DNA of 64,000 bases from Idiomarina sp. PL1-037. Lineage in GTDB: Bacteria > Pseudomonadota > Gammaproteobacteria > Enterobacterales > Alteromonadaceae. How positions within the stretch are numbered: position 1 is the first letter of the stretch; every line of letters starts with the position of its first letter. The notes beneath the pieces were generated by a model. That model was not told the origin of the DNA, ran no database searches, and saw only the letters and a list, made by a program, of their open reading frames with translations. Location: contig NZ_CP139873.1 in NCBI RefSeq assembly GCF_034422975.1, forward strand, positions 124,001 through 188,000. Direction: 5' to 3'. This document shows positions 27,557 to 34,290 of the stretch, piece after piece. The position numbers and the translations under genes are program-made.

Positions 27557-28789
27557 ATGTTGAGGTTTTTTGTTGTTGTCTGGTTCTTATTCAGCAGTGC
27601 AAATGCAGAGGAAGTTCAGCTCAGAATTAGCCAGTTGCACCCAACTCAAGCCGTTATTTCTCACGACCAGGTCGCTAATAAAATCGCTAAATATAAGCGC
27701 GACGACAAAGCTTTTCAAAAAGACCTTATTGAAGAGCCTTTTAAAACCGCTGTACTGGGTCCGGAAGGGCGTTACTACCTGACCGATGGCCATCATACTT
27801 TCAGTGCTATGGTCGAATTCAGCCCCCGTGGCGACGAACAGCAAGTGACGGTAGAGATCACTGCGGATAAATCCAGCCTCTCCGAAACCGACTTCTGGCA
27901 GTGGCTTAAAGATACCCATCAGACCTGGCTTCATGACAGCAACGGGCAGCCAATTTCCCATAAGGCAATTCCTGAAACTGTGGGGCGTAATAGGCTAGAT
28001 GATGACCCAGTGCGTGGTGCAATGTACTTTTTGAGGGGGCATTACCTGGAAAAACCTGAGAACCCGATACCGTTTTTAGAGTTTTACTGGGCAAATTATC
28101 TTCGTCAGCATACTGCCTTGTCGACTCCTCCGGAAACAAGGACCGCACTAAATGATGCTAGGTGGTATGCCGCACTTGGTAATTTTATTGCAGAAATACC
28201 CAGTCAGACACCCATTGGCCCCAACGGCGAATCCGCTAAAGTTATGGGGCAACTTGAAATTCCGCAGTACAGCCAGCCTGTCATCGATATTTCAGGCTAT
28301 TCGAAAAATGAAACGACATGGCCTGCAATTGTTGAAATTCCAGCCGGAAGCCGCCAAAAGTGGCAAATCAATAAACACCAAACTGACATGCTTGAGTGGG
28401 AAATGGAAGGTGACGTTCAACAACCTCGCTACATTGACTATCTGGGTTATCCGGCAAATTACGGAGCTATTCCCGGCACTTTGTCAGATAAAAAGTCCGG
28501 CGGAGATGGCGACCCACTTGATGTGCTGATACTAGGCGAGGCTTTGCCCAGAGGTATTGAGGTACCAGTTAGGATCATCGGACGTATGACCATGCTGGAT
28601 AACAATGAGCGCGATAATAAATTTATTGCAGTCGTACCAGAGCAACCGCCTTTTGGTCATATTTCTTCAGTGACGCAGTTAAAGACGGAGTTTCCGGGCG
28701 TGACTGATATTTTCAGGACCTGGTTTACCAATTATAAGGGCAAAGGGAATAGAGCGACTCAACTAGGAGTTGATGATCAGGTGCCGTAG
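27557..28789 (+). CDS. Exported ParB-like domain fused to family I inorganic pyrophosphatase
   Basis: A 410-residue protein with a signal peptide (cleavage after ANA at about 17). Residues 20-125 form a ParB-like domain of the PF08857 type: LHPTQAVISHDQV and TDGHHTFSAM (DGHH at 77-80). Residues about 240-395 form a family I pyrophosphatase. Its active-site positions match E. coli Ppa: Glu260 and Lys268, YPANYG at 298-303, the signature DGDPLDV with Asp317, Asp319 and Asp322, Asp353/Lys355, and Tyr393-Lys394. It should split pyrophosphate outside the cytoplasm. The ParB-like part may bind or cut a phosphorylated substrate, but its role is unknown. An AAGGGAG ribosome site precedes the ATG. It is divergent from a TonB receptor. 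Confidence 0.88.
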   Translation: MLRFFVVVWFLFSSANAEEVQLRISQLHPTQAVISHDQVANKIAKYKRDDKAFQKDLIEEPFKTAVLGPEGRYYLTDGHHTFSAMVEFSPRGDEQQVTVEITADKSSLSETDFWQWLKDTHQTWLHDSNGQPISHKAIPETVGRNRLDDDPVRGAMYFLRGHYLEKPENPIPFLEFYWANYLRQHTALSTPPETRTALNDARWYAALGNFIAEIPSQTPIGPNGESAKVMGQLEIPQYSQPVIDISGYSKNETTWPAIVEIPAGSRQKWQINKHQTDMLEWEMEGDVQQPRYIDYLGYPANYGAIPGTLSDKKSGGDGDPLDVLILGEALPRGIEVPVRIIGRMTMLDNNERDNKFIAVVPEQPPFGHISSVTQLKTEFPGVTDIFRTWFTNYKGKGNRATQLGVDDQVP

Positions 28790-28902
28790 TATTGCGTCTG
28801 TTATGAATGTATCGCTCTTGGGTGATATCAAACCATAAGGACGTGAGCCGATACGCTAAGTCGGTCGACCCACATGCTTAATGATTTTATGGTTAACTGC
28901 GG

Positions 28903-29319
28903 TTACACAGTGACGTTCAGGCGCACGTCGACATTATTACGCGTCGCGTTTGAATACGGACAAACTTGGTGTGCTTTTTCAGCAATAGATTCCGCTTCGT
29001 CCTGGCTCATGCCTGGCAAATGAATGTTCAGCGTGGCTTCAATACCAAACCCGCCTTCAATCTGGCCAATACCTATTTCAGCTTTAACTTCAGTGTCTTT
29101 GGGCAGTGTGACTTTTTCCTGCCCGGCAGCGAATTTCAGTGCGCCGATAAAACAGGCCGAATAACCGGCCGCAAACAATTGCTCAGGATTGGTACCGTCT
29201 CCGCCTGCGCCACCCAGTTCTTTAGGCGTTGTCAGTTTTACTTTCAGTTGGCCGTCGTCAGACTCTGACTGACCATCGCGTCCGCCGGTTGATGTTGCTA
29301 CCGCTTTATACAGAATATC
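28903..29319 (-). CDS. ohr: Organic hydroperoxide resistance protein
   Basis: 138 residues from the ATG at 29319, which has AAGG upstream; a longer frame to 29361 adds residues untypical of the family. It is an OsmC/Ohr protein with the two redox cysteines Cys57 (YSACFIGAL) and Cys121 (HQVCPYSNATR). Ohr reduces organic and fatty-acid hydroperoxides using lipoylated protein or thiols. The gene lies downstream of ohrR in the same direction, with palindromes between them. Confidence 0.93.
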   Translation of the reverse strand, partial: DILYKAVATSTGGRDGQSESDDGQLKVKLTTPKELGGAGGDGTNPEQLFAAGYSACFIGALKFAAGQEKVTLPKDTEVKAEIGIGQIEGGFGIEATLNIHLPGMSQDEAESIAEKAHQVCPYSNATRNNVDVRLNVTV

Positions 29320-29369
29320 CATAACGATTACCTTGCTAGTTGGTGTGTTGAGAATTAACACACATAATG

Positions 29370-29397
29370 TTATTGCAATAATGGTTATCGCGATAAC
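29370..29397. promoter_or_regulatory. Two palindromes between ohrR and ohr, candidate OhrR operators
   Basis: TTATTGCAATAA at 29370-29381 and GTTATCGCGATAAC at 29384-29397 are both perfect palindromes, two bases apart, about 50 bases before the ohr start. OhrR represses ohr by binding inverted A/T-rich repeats, so these are the obvious candidates. Confidence 0.6.
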
Positions 29398-29445
29398 AGT
29401 ATTTTCCGAATAGTATTATCGATATTTTCGATGCATTTGATTTGG

Positions 29446-29901
29446 TTAGCGGTCGGGCTTGTCTTGTAGCTGTGCCCGCAGTGATTCAAGGGTGTGTTTT
29501 AAGGCAAGGGCTTCATTAGGCTCAAGCTTAGAGGCACAGAAAACCTGCTCCGGAACATCGCAGGCAGACTGTTCCAGTCGCCGACCTTGTTCGGTGAGGT
29601 ATAAATGCAGCTGACGCTCATCGTCGGTATTGCGCTTTCGAATTATTAACCCGCGTTGTTCCAGCCGCTTAATAACCGGACTTAAAGCGCCTTTTTCCTG
29701 GAACAACTTGCGGCTTATTTCAGTAATGGTGACACCATCTCGCTCCCATAAAAGCAGTAAAATAAGGTATTGCGGATAGGTCAAATCAAGCTTGGAGAGC
29801 AGAGGTTTGTAGAGCTTGTTCATTGCTAGCGAGGTTGAGTACAACGCAAAGCAAAGCTGGTTATCCAGCCTGAGCGCTTTATTACTGCTATTGTCTGCCA
29901 T
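29446..29901 (-). CDS. ohrR: OhrR, MarR-family peroxide-sensing repressor
   Basis: 151 residues from the ATG at 29901 with AAGGAG six bases upstream. The MarR winged helix is seen in YPQYLILLLLW, ITEISRKLFQEKGALSPVIKRLE and the wing DDERQLHLYLT. Cys17 in LDNQLCFALYS is the conserved peroxide-sensing cysteine of OhrR. On oxidation by organic hydroperoxide it leaves its operator, releasing ohr, the next gene. Confidence 0.92.
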   Translation of the reverse strand: MADNSSNKALRLDNQLCFALYSTSLAMNKLYKPLLSKLDLTYPQYLILLLLWERDGVTITEISRKLFQEKGALSPVIKRLEQRGLIIRKRNTDDERQLHLYLTEQGRRLEQSACDVPEQVFCASKLEPNEALALKHTLESLRAQLQDKPDR

Positions 29902-29972
29902 GCGTTGCTCCTTTGTCGTCTGTTTCAATGATACGCAAAGTCAGCTTACAAACAAAACATTTGTGACATCAC

Positions 29973-30650
29973 TTAAAAGGTGTAAGTCACGTTCGCTGTC
30001 AGGGTATTACCGCCACCCCAGTCACTACTTAGAGTGGTGTGATTATAGGAAACCATGAAGTTCCACTGCTGCCAGTTTCTGTCATAAGCTATCCAGGCGT
30101 GGTTATAATGGTCACGAGTATCCCATTGAAAATCTTCAGAATCCAAAGAGCGCGACTGACTAAAACCTAAATTGACACCATTTTCACCATCGCTGTAAAC
30201 CTGATAAAAAACCGCTGCAACCAGATGTTTGGCATCGGTACCGGCGTAGTCCCAGGCGTACCAAAGTTGAAAACGGAAGTCGCTGACATCAACCGCGGCT
30301 GTTGTTTCTGTGTAGTTTATATCGCTGCCTTCACCGTAATAACTGTAATATAAAGCACCCAGTTCAACGCCAATCTCATCATTCATTTGCCAGTAGCGTC
30401 CACCAAACGCGTCCAGCTCCAGCCAGGTGTCGTCTCCAAAATCGACATTGGAAGCAAAACCTCCGGCATACCAGCCGTTGTCGAAGTTTTTATTGGCAAT
30501 AAACTGTAGCGCCGGGTCGTCGCTTGTTTGTGTGACCCCATTAAATAAATAGTCGCTGGTTGCCGTTGCGGTTAAGTCCCAGGATGCCTGTGAGGTCCCG
30601 CTGACGAGTAAACCGAAAAACAGGGCTGTATTAATCGCTTTTAAGTGCAT
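29973..30650 (-). CDS. TorF-family putative porin, overlapping a chemoreceptor gene
   Basis: About 225 residues from the ATG at 30650, which has GGAGGAG upstream. A signal peptide (AINTALFFGLLVSGTSQA) is followed by a beta-barrel with the TIGR02001/TorF start pattern SDYLFNGVTQTSDDPALQ and a final aromatic residue (TYTF). The start lies 20 bases inside the end of the chemoreceptor gene, so the two are cotranscribed and probably coupled in translation. It is a paralogue of the porin in the kdp operon. The substrate is unknown. Confidence 0.85.
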   Translation of the reverse strand: MHLKAINTALFFGLLVSGTSQASWDLTATATSDYLFNGVTQTSDDPALQFIANKNFDNGWYAGGFASNVDFGDDTWLELDAFGGRYWQMNDEIGVELGALYYSYYGEGSDINYTETTAAVDVSDFRFQLWYAWDYAGTDAKHLVAAVFYQVYSDGENGVNLGFSQSRSLDSEDFQWDTRDHYNHAWIAYDRNWQQWNFMVSYNHTTLSSDWGGGNTLTANVTYTF

Positions 30651-32751
30651 TGAGTTGCTCCTCCATTTCGCCTGAGGCGTTATCCAGCGCACTGCTAATC
30701 TGAGTAATCTGGCCCGACAGTTTTTCTAAATCGTGCGTAGCGTCACTGATAGCGCTGATGTTTCGACTGATTTCTTCACTTACTTGATTCTGCTCTTCTG
30801 CGGCTGAAGCTACCTGGAACGCATTGTCATTAATTGACTGTACTTGTTCGGTGGCTGAATTGAGCTGCTCAGATGCTTGCTGTGCGCCTTCAAGTGTCTG
30901 TGTCACTTTTACGGCACTGCTTTCCATTTGCTGAACACTTGCCTGAACCTGTTTTTGCAGACCCTGAATCAAGCCGTTAATTTCTTCGGTTGACTGGCGG
31001 GTACGCTGTGCCAGAGTTCTCACCTCATCGGCGACCACGGCAAAGCCACGGCCCTGGTCGCCCGCCCGCGCGGCTTCAATAGCGGCATTTAATGCCAGCA
31101 GGTTTGTTTGTTCGGCAATGCCATCAATGGTCTGCGTAATGCCGGTCACTTCGTCACTGCGGGCAGCAACTTCGGTAAACTGGTGACGCGCCTGGCCGAA
31201 TTCTTCAGCCACTTGCTGGAAGGCTTTTAGGGTTTGGTTGACCAGACTATTGGCTCTTGTCAATGACTTACTCGACTCTTCAGCGCCTTGTGCCGTGTCA
31301 CTGGCTAATGATGCAACCTGATTCGCTGTTGCGGTCATTTCATTCATGGCGGTAGCCACTTGCTGTACCTGGTCGGCCTGTATTTCGGTAGCACTGGAAG
31401 CCTGTTTCGAGCTGTCTAGCATATGACGGCTTTCCATCGCGACGTTTTCGGCAACTTGTTTTAAAGCGCGGACTAAATCGCGAAGTTTGGCAGTAAATAA
31501 GTTAAATCCGTCGGCCAAGTCGTTTAATTCACTGTGCGAGGTTCGTTCTAGCTGTCGGGTAAGGTCACCCTCTGCACCGGCTAACTCCTTCATTAGCATA
31601 CTCAGGTTATTCAGCGGGCGAGTCGATGCGCTGACCCAGAAAAAGACCAGAGTAACAAATACGGCCAATAGTAATGCTGCAATTAGTAGTAAGCCCCAGA
31701 CCGTTGAGGCTGTATCTTCTTCGAGACTTTCAGACAGTTCGTGAACGGTTGCAAAAGCTAATTCGCGGGGGACGGAGACAATGATCCACCAGGTGGTATC
31801 AGAGGCTTCGGTATAAACCGGTTGTTTAACCACTATGTTGTCGGCGACGTTAAATTCTGACTGGCCGGGACTGTCGAGAAGCTCAGCTAAGTCGGCATTA
31901 ATAGATTCCAGCGACTTCCCGAGGCGGTCAGGGTGTTGGTTACTGGCGACAACGAAGCCGTTGCTGCTGACCAGAAACATATTAGCTTTGCCCTGATAAA
32001 ACTCCTGGGATTGTTGCTGAATACGTTTTTGCAATACCGGTAAATTAATGTCTACACCCGCAACACCGCGAAATTCGTTATTAACAACAACAGGGTAAAC
32101 CAGCGAAGTTAACAGCATTTCTTCGCCGGGGCTGATCTCATATAAATAAGGCTCTATGAGGCAGGGCTTTAAGCTATCACGGCTACAAAGGTACCATTCG
32201 GCTTCGCGGAACCCTTGTTCAGTTAAATTTGTAAGATATTTCTCTGACGTGTCTTCGGTCTCGATAAATCGAGCCTGATCTGCGCCTTCCGATACCCAGT
32301 AAATTTCCAGGGTACCCTGATTCGACGTATGTGGCTCACTGGAGCTGTATTCGTCATCAAGTGCGTCGTAACCATTGGGTTCGTATTGGTTATATATAGA
32401 AGACACTGATGGGTGGGCGAGCAACAAATTTCTGGTTAAAAACTGTACTTCACCCCTAGTGTAAGGCTCTCCCCCACTGCCTACGGCAGTATGGCGCATG
32501 ATAGACGCAAGGCCTGCCGGAATATCGAAGCTACGGTTCAGCAAAGCCTCAGTATTGCCGGCAAAGCGCAATGCTGTGTCATTTAAAGATGCGGTTACTT
32601 GCTCTTCCAGAGGCTCACTAATTTGCTCAATAGCATTTTGTCCGGCCTGGTTCATTGAGTACCAGCTGTACAGTGTCAGGGAGCCCATGCTTAGTATAAG
32701 CAGGCAGGCGGCACCAAATATAAGTTTAAAACGCAGTGACGCTGTTTGCAT
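30631..32751 (-). CDS. Methyl-accepting chemotaxis protein with Cache sensor domain
   Basis: A 706-residue transmembrane chemoreceptor. TM1 is at about 10-30 (LIFGAACLLILSMGSLTLY). A large periplasmic double-Cache-like domain (about 35-340; YPVVVNNEFRGVAGVDINL, FLVSSNGFVVASNQHP) follows, then TM2 at about 350-375 (LLLIAALLLAVFVTLVFF), HAMP, and a complete signalling domain with the tip EQTNLLALNAAIEAARAGD. Double-Cache domains bind small ligands such as amino acids or organic acids. Its last bases overlap the start of a TorF-type porin gene, an unusual partner for a chemoreceptor. Confidence 0.93.
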   Translation of the reverse strand: MQTASLRFKLIFGAACLLILSMGSLTLYSWYSMNQAGQNAIEQISEPLEEQVTASLNDTALRFAGNTEALLNRSFDIPAGLASIMRHTAVGSGGEPYTRGEVQFLTRNLLLAHPSVSSIYNQYEPNGYDALDDEYSSSEPHTSNQGTLEIYWVSEGADQARFIETEDTSEKYLTNLTEQGFREAEWYLCSRDSLKPCLIEPYLYEISPGEEMLLTSLVYPVVVNNEFRGVAGVDINLPVLQKRIQQQSQEFYQGKANMFLVSSNGFVVASNQHPDRLGKSLESINADLAELLDSPGQSEFNVADNIVVKQPVYTEASDTTWWIIVSVPRELAFATVHELSESLEEDTASTVWGLLLIAALLLAVFVTLVFFWVSASTRPLNNLSMLMKELAGAEGDLTRQLERTSHSELNDLADGFNLFTAKLRDLVRALKQVAENVAMESRHMLDSSKQASSATEIQADQVQQVATAMNEMTATANQVASLASDTAQGAEESSKSLTRANSLVNQTLKAFQQVAEEFGQARHQFTEVAARSDEVTGITQTIDGIAEQTNLLALNAAIEAARAGDQGRGFAVVADEVRTLAQRTRQSTEEINGLIQGLQKQVQASVQQMESSAVKVTQTLEGAQQASEQLNSATEQVQSINDNAFQVASAAEEQNQVSEEISRNISAISDATHDLEKLSGQITQISSALDNASGEMEEQLNALKSD

Positions 32752-32789
32752 AAAAGTATCCAGACATTCGATATAAAGGTTATATAGCT

Positions 32790-32816
32790 ATATCGGACAT
32801 AAAGTGCAAACAATGA
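32790..32816 (-). promoter_or_regulatory. Weak sigma-28-like site before the Cache chemoreceptor
   Basis: On the minus strand TCATTGTT, 11 bases, TCCGATAT. The -10 half matches GCCGATAA at 6 of 8, and the -35 half at 4 of 8. It lies about 40 bases before the start codon. Confidence 0.3.
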
Positions 32817-32879
32817 GCAAAAAATGCGCTAAAAAGTTATTTTTTGTTAATAGTGCTAAAGCGCCTTATTTGCTCTCGA

Positions 32880-32914
32880 TCAAAAATGTCGCTTGATCCC
32901 CTAGATATTTTTGA
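32880..32914. repeat. Inverted repeat upstream of the coiled-coil gene
   Basis: TCAAAAAT and ATTTTTGA, perfect 8-base arms 19 bases apart, about 55 bases upstream of the small coiled-coil gene. It may be an operator or promoter element; no regulator is assigned. Confidence 0.3.
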
Positions 32915-32968
32915 CCATGCTTATTTTGATTAAGTTACTAAGTAACGGTAAAAAACTTGGAGGTTTAA

Positions 32969-33253
32969 ATGGAAAACAAAGACGCATTTGAGAAAAAGCA
33001 CGAAGCAAAAATAGAGGAAATGAAAGCTGAGATTGACCGCTTAAAAGCCAAAGCAAAGCAGTCAGAGGCGGAATCTGAAATTAAGTACAAAGAAAAAATA
33101 AGTGAACTTGAATCGTTAAAAGATGATGCAGAAACTAAGCTGGAAGAGGTTAAGAAATCCAGCAAAGACGCATGGTCTGACGTTAGTAAGGGACTGGAGT
33201 CGGCGACAGAGTCTTTATCAACGGCGCTGAAATCGGCCAGTCAGCAATTTTAA
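32969..33253 (+). CDS. Small charged coiled-coil protein
   Basis: A 94-residue protein without signal peptide or membrane segment. It is nearly all Lys, Glu, Ala and Asp with heptad spacing (MKAEIDRLKAKAKQSE; LESLKDDAETKLEEVKKS), so a long helical coiled coil is expected. The C-terminus is Ser/Ala-rich. A strong ribosome site (TTGGAGG) precedes the ATG. It resembles small stress or colicin-like helical proteins only by composition; no family is recognised. The strong start and clean codon use support a real gene. Confidence 0.7.
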   Translation: MENKDAFEKKHEAKIEEMKAEIDRLKAKAKQSEAESEIKYKEKISELESLKDDAETKLEEVKKSSKDAWSDVSKGLESATESLSTALKSASQQF

Positions 33254-33267
33254 AAATAAAGGGCAAA

Positions 33268-33299
33268 GGGGTGGCAGCTAGCTGGCTGTTAGCCACCCC
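33268..33299 (-). terminator. Hairpin at the end of the DUF5808 gene
   Basis: GGGGTGGC and GCCACCCC, 8-base arms 16 bases apart, overlapping the end of the small minus-strand gene. On the minus strand a T-rich tract follows after a few bases (TTTGCCCTTTATTTTT). It also lies just after the coiled-coil gene. Confidence 0.55.
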
Positions 33300-33514
33300 G
33301 CAAAAAATGCTGCGACAAGTGCCCCGGCAATAATACCGATAAACCATGCAGCCCCAGCCCGGTTTCCTAAATTAATTGTCCAGCCAAGTATTGGATAAAA
33401 TTTCGGCACCCAGCTGCGCGTATCTTTCTTGCTAAAGTATATGCCGAGCCACAAAGGCCGTGACCAGTTGCTTTCGTCACGCCATTCCTGAGAATTGATT
33501 TCTTCTTGTGTCAT
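33278..33514 (-). CDS. Small membrane protein with DUF5808-like segment
   Basis: A 78-residue protein. The segment LWLGIYFSKKDTRSWVPKFYPILGWTINLGN matches the DUF5808 pattern (glycine-tyrosine, Asp, then Val-Pro, GWT-N-G), split here for description. One transmembrane helix follows (AAWFIGIIAGALVAAFF). Function is unknown. It is convergent with the coiled-coil gene. Confidence 0.65.
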   Translation of the reverse strand: MTQEEINSQEWRDESNWSRPLWLGIYFSKKDTRSWVPKFYPILGWTINLGNRAGAAWFIGIIAGALVAAFFAGWLTAS

Positions 33515-33605
33515 GCCTGCTCCAGACTGAGGGTTTTATTTTTATTAATGTAGTCCCAACAGCAGCTTATAGCCAACCTTTAGGCTCTAGGGCTAATTGC
33601 TCTTA

Positions 33606-34289
33606 TTAACCGTCAACACAAAATCGGTAGCCTATACCGGCTTCGGTTCTTAAGTATTTGGGTTCGGTTGGGTCGTCGCCCAACTTTTGCCGCAAGTGGC
33701 TAATTACAATGCGCAGGTAGTGAGTGTCTTCTTTGTGGCTCGGCCCCCATATTTCACTTAACAGCTGGCTTTGGGTAACCACACAATTGGGTTGTTTTAC
33801 CAAGCGGGAGATCACCGCATACTCTTTCGGTGTAAGTTCAACGGGCTGTCCCGATTTCTTGACTATGCGGCGTGACAAATCAAAAGACAAGTCGTCTATT
33901 TCAAGAAGTGGTGAGGTGTCTGCTTGTAAGTGATCTCGCAAATTAGCTCTAACCCGGGCCAGTAGCTCTTCGACACTAAAAGGTTTTGTCACGTAGTCTT
34001 GAGCGCCATAGTCCAGGGCGATGATTTTTTCCTGATCCTGATTGCGTACTGATAAAACGATAACTGGCACAGGCGACCATTCCCTAATTTCTTTTAACAC
34101 TTGTTTGCCGTCGATATCGGGCAGCCCTAAATCCAGAATGACAAGGTCGGGTTGCTGGCGGGCAACGCAACTTAGTCCGTCAGTACCGTTTTCCGCTTCG
34201 GTGACCTCATGGCCTGCACTAGACAAAGCGATTTTAAGCATGCGACGAATTTGTTTCTCATCATCAATCACAACAATTTTTGTTGCCAC
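33606..34289 (-). CDS. kdpE: KdpE response regulator
   Basis: A 227-residue OmpR-family regulator. The receiver domain has phospho-acceptor Asp53 (VILDLGLPD) and a conserved Lys in YVTKPFSV. The winged helix ends with HYLRIVISHLRQKLGDDP and YLRTEAGIGYRF, typical of KdpE. It starts with GTG one base after the kdpD stop. It activates kdpFABC when KdpD signals low potassium. A matching binding site lies in front of kdpF. Confidence 0.95.
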   Translation of the reverse strand: MATKIVVIDDEKQIRRMLKIALSSAGHEVTEAENGTDGLSCVARQQPDLVILDLGLPDIDGKQVLKEIREWSPVPVIVLSVRNQDQEKIIALDYGAQDYVTKPFSVEELLARVRANLRDHLQADTSPLLEIDDLSFDLSRRIVKKSGQPVELTPKEYAVISRLVKQPNCVVTQSQLLSEIWGPSHKEDTHYLRIVISHLRQKLGDDPTEPKYLRTEAGIGYRFCVDG

Positions 34290-34290
34290 G

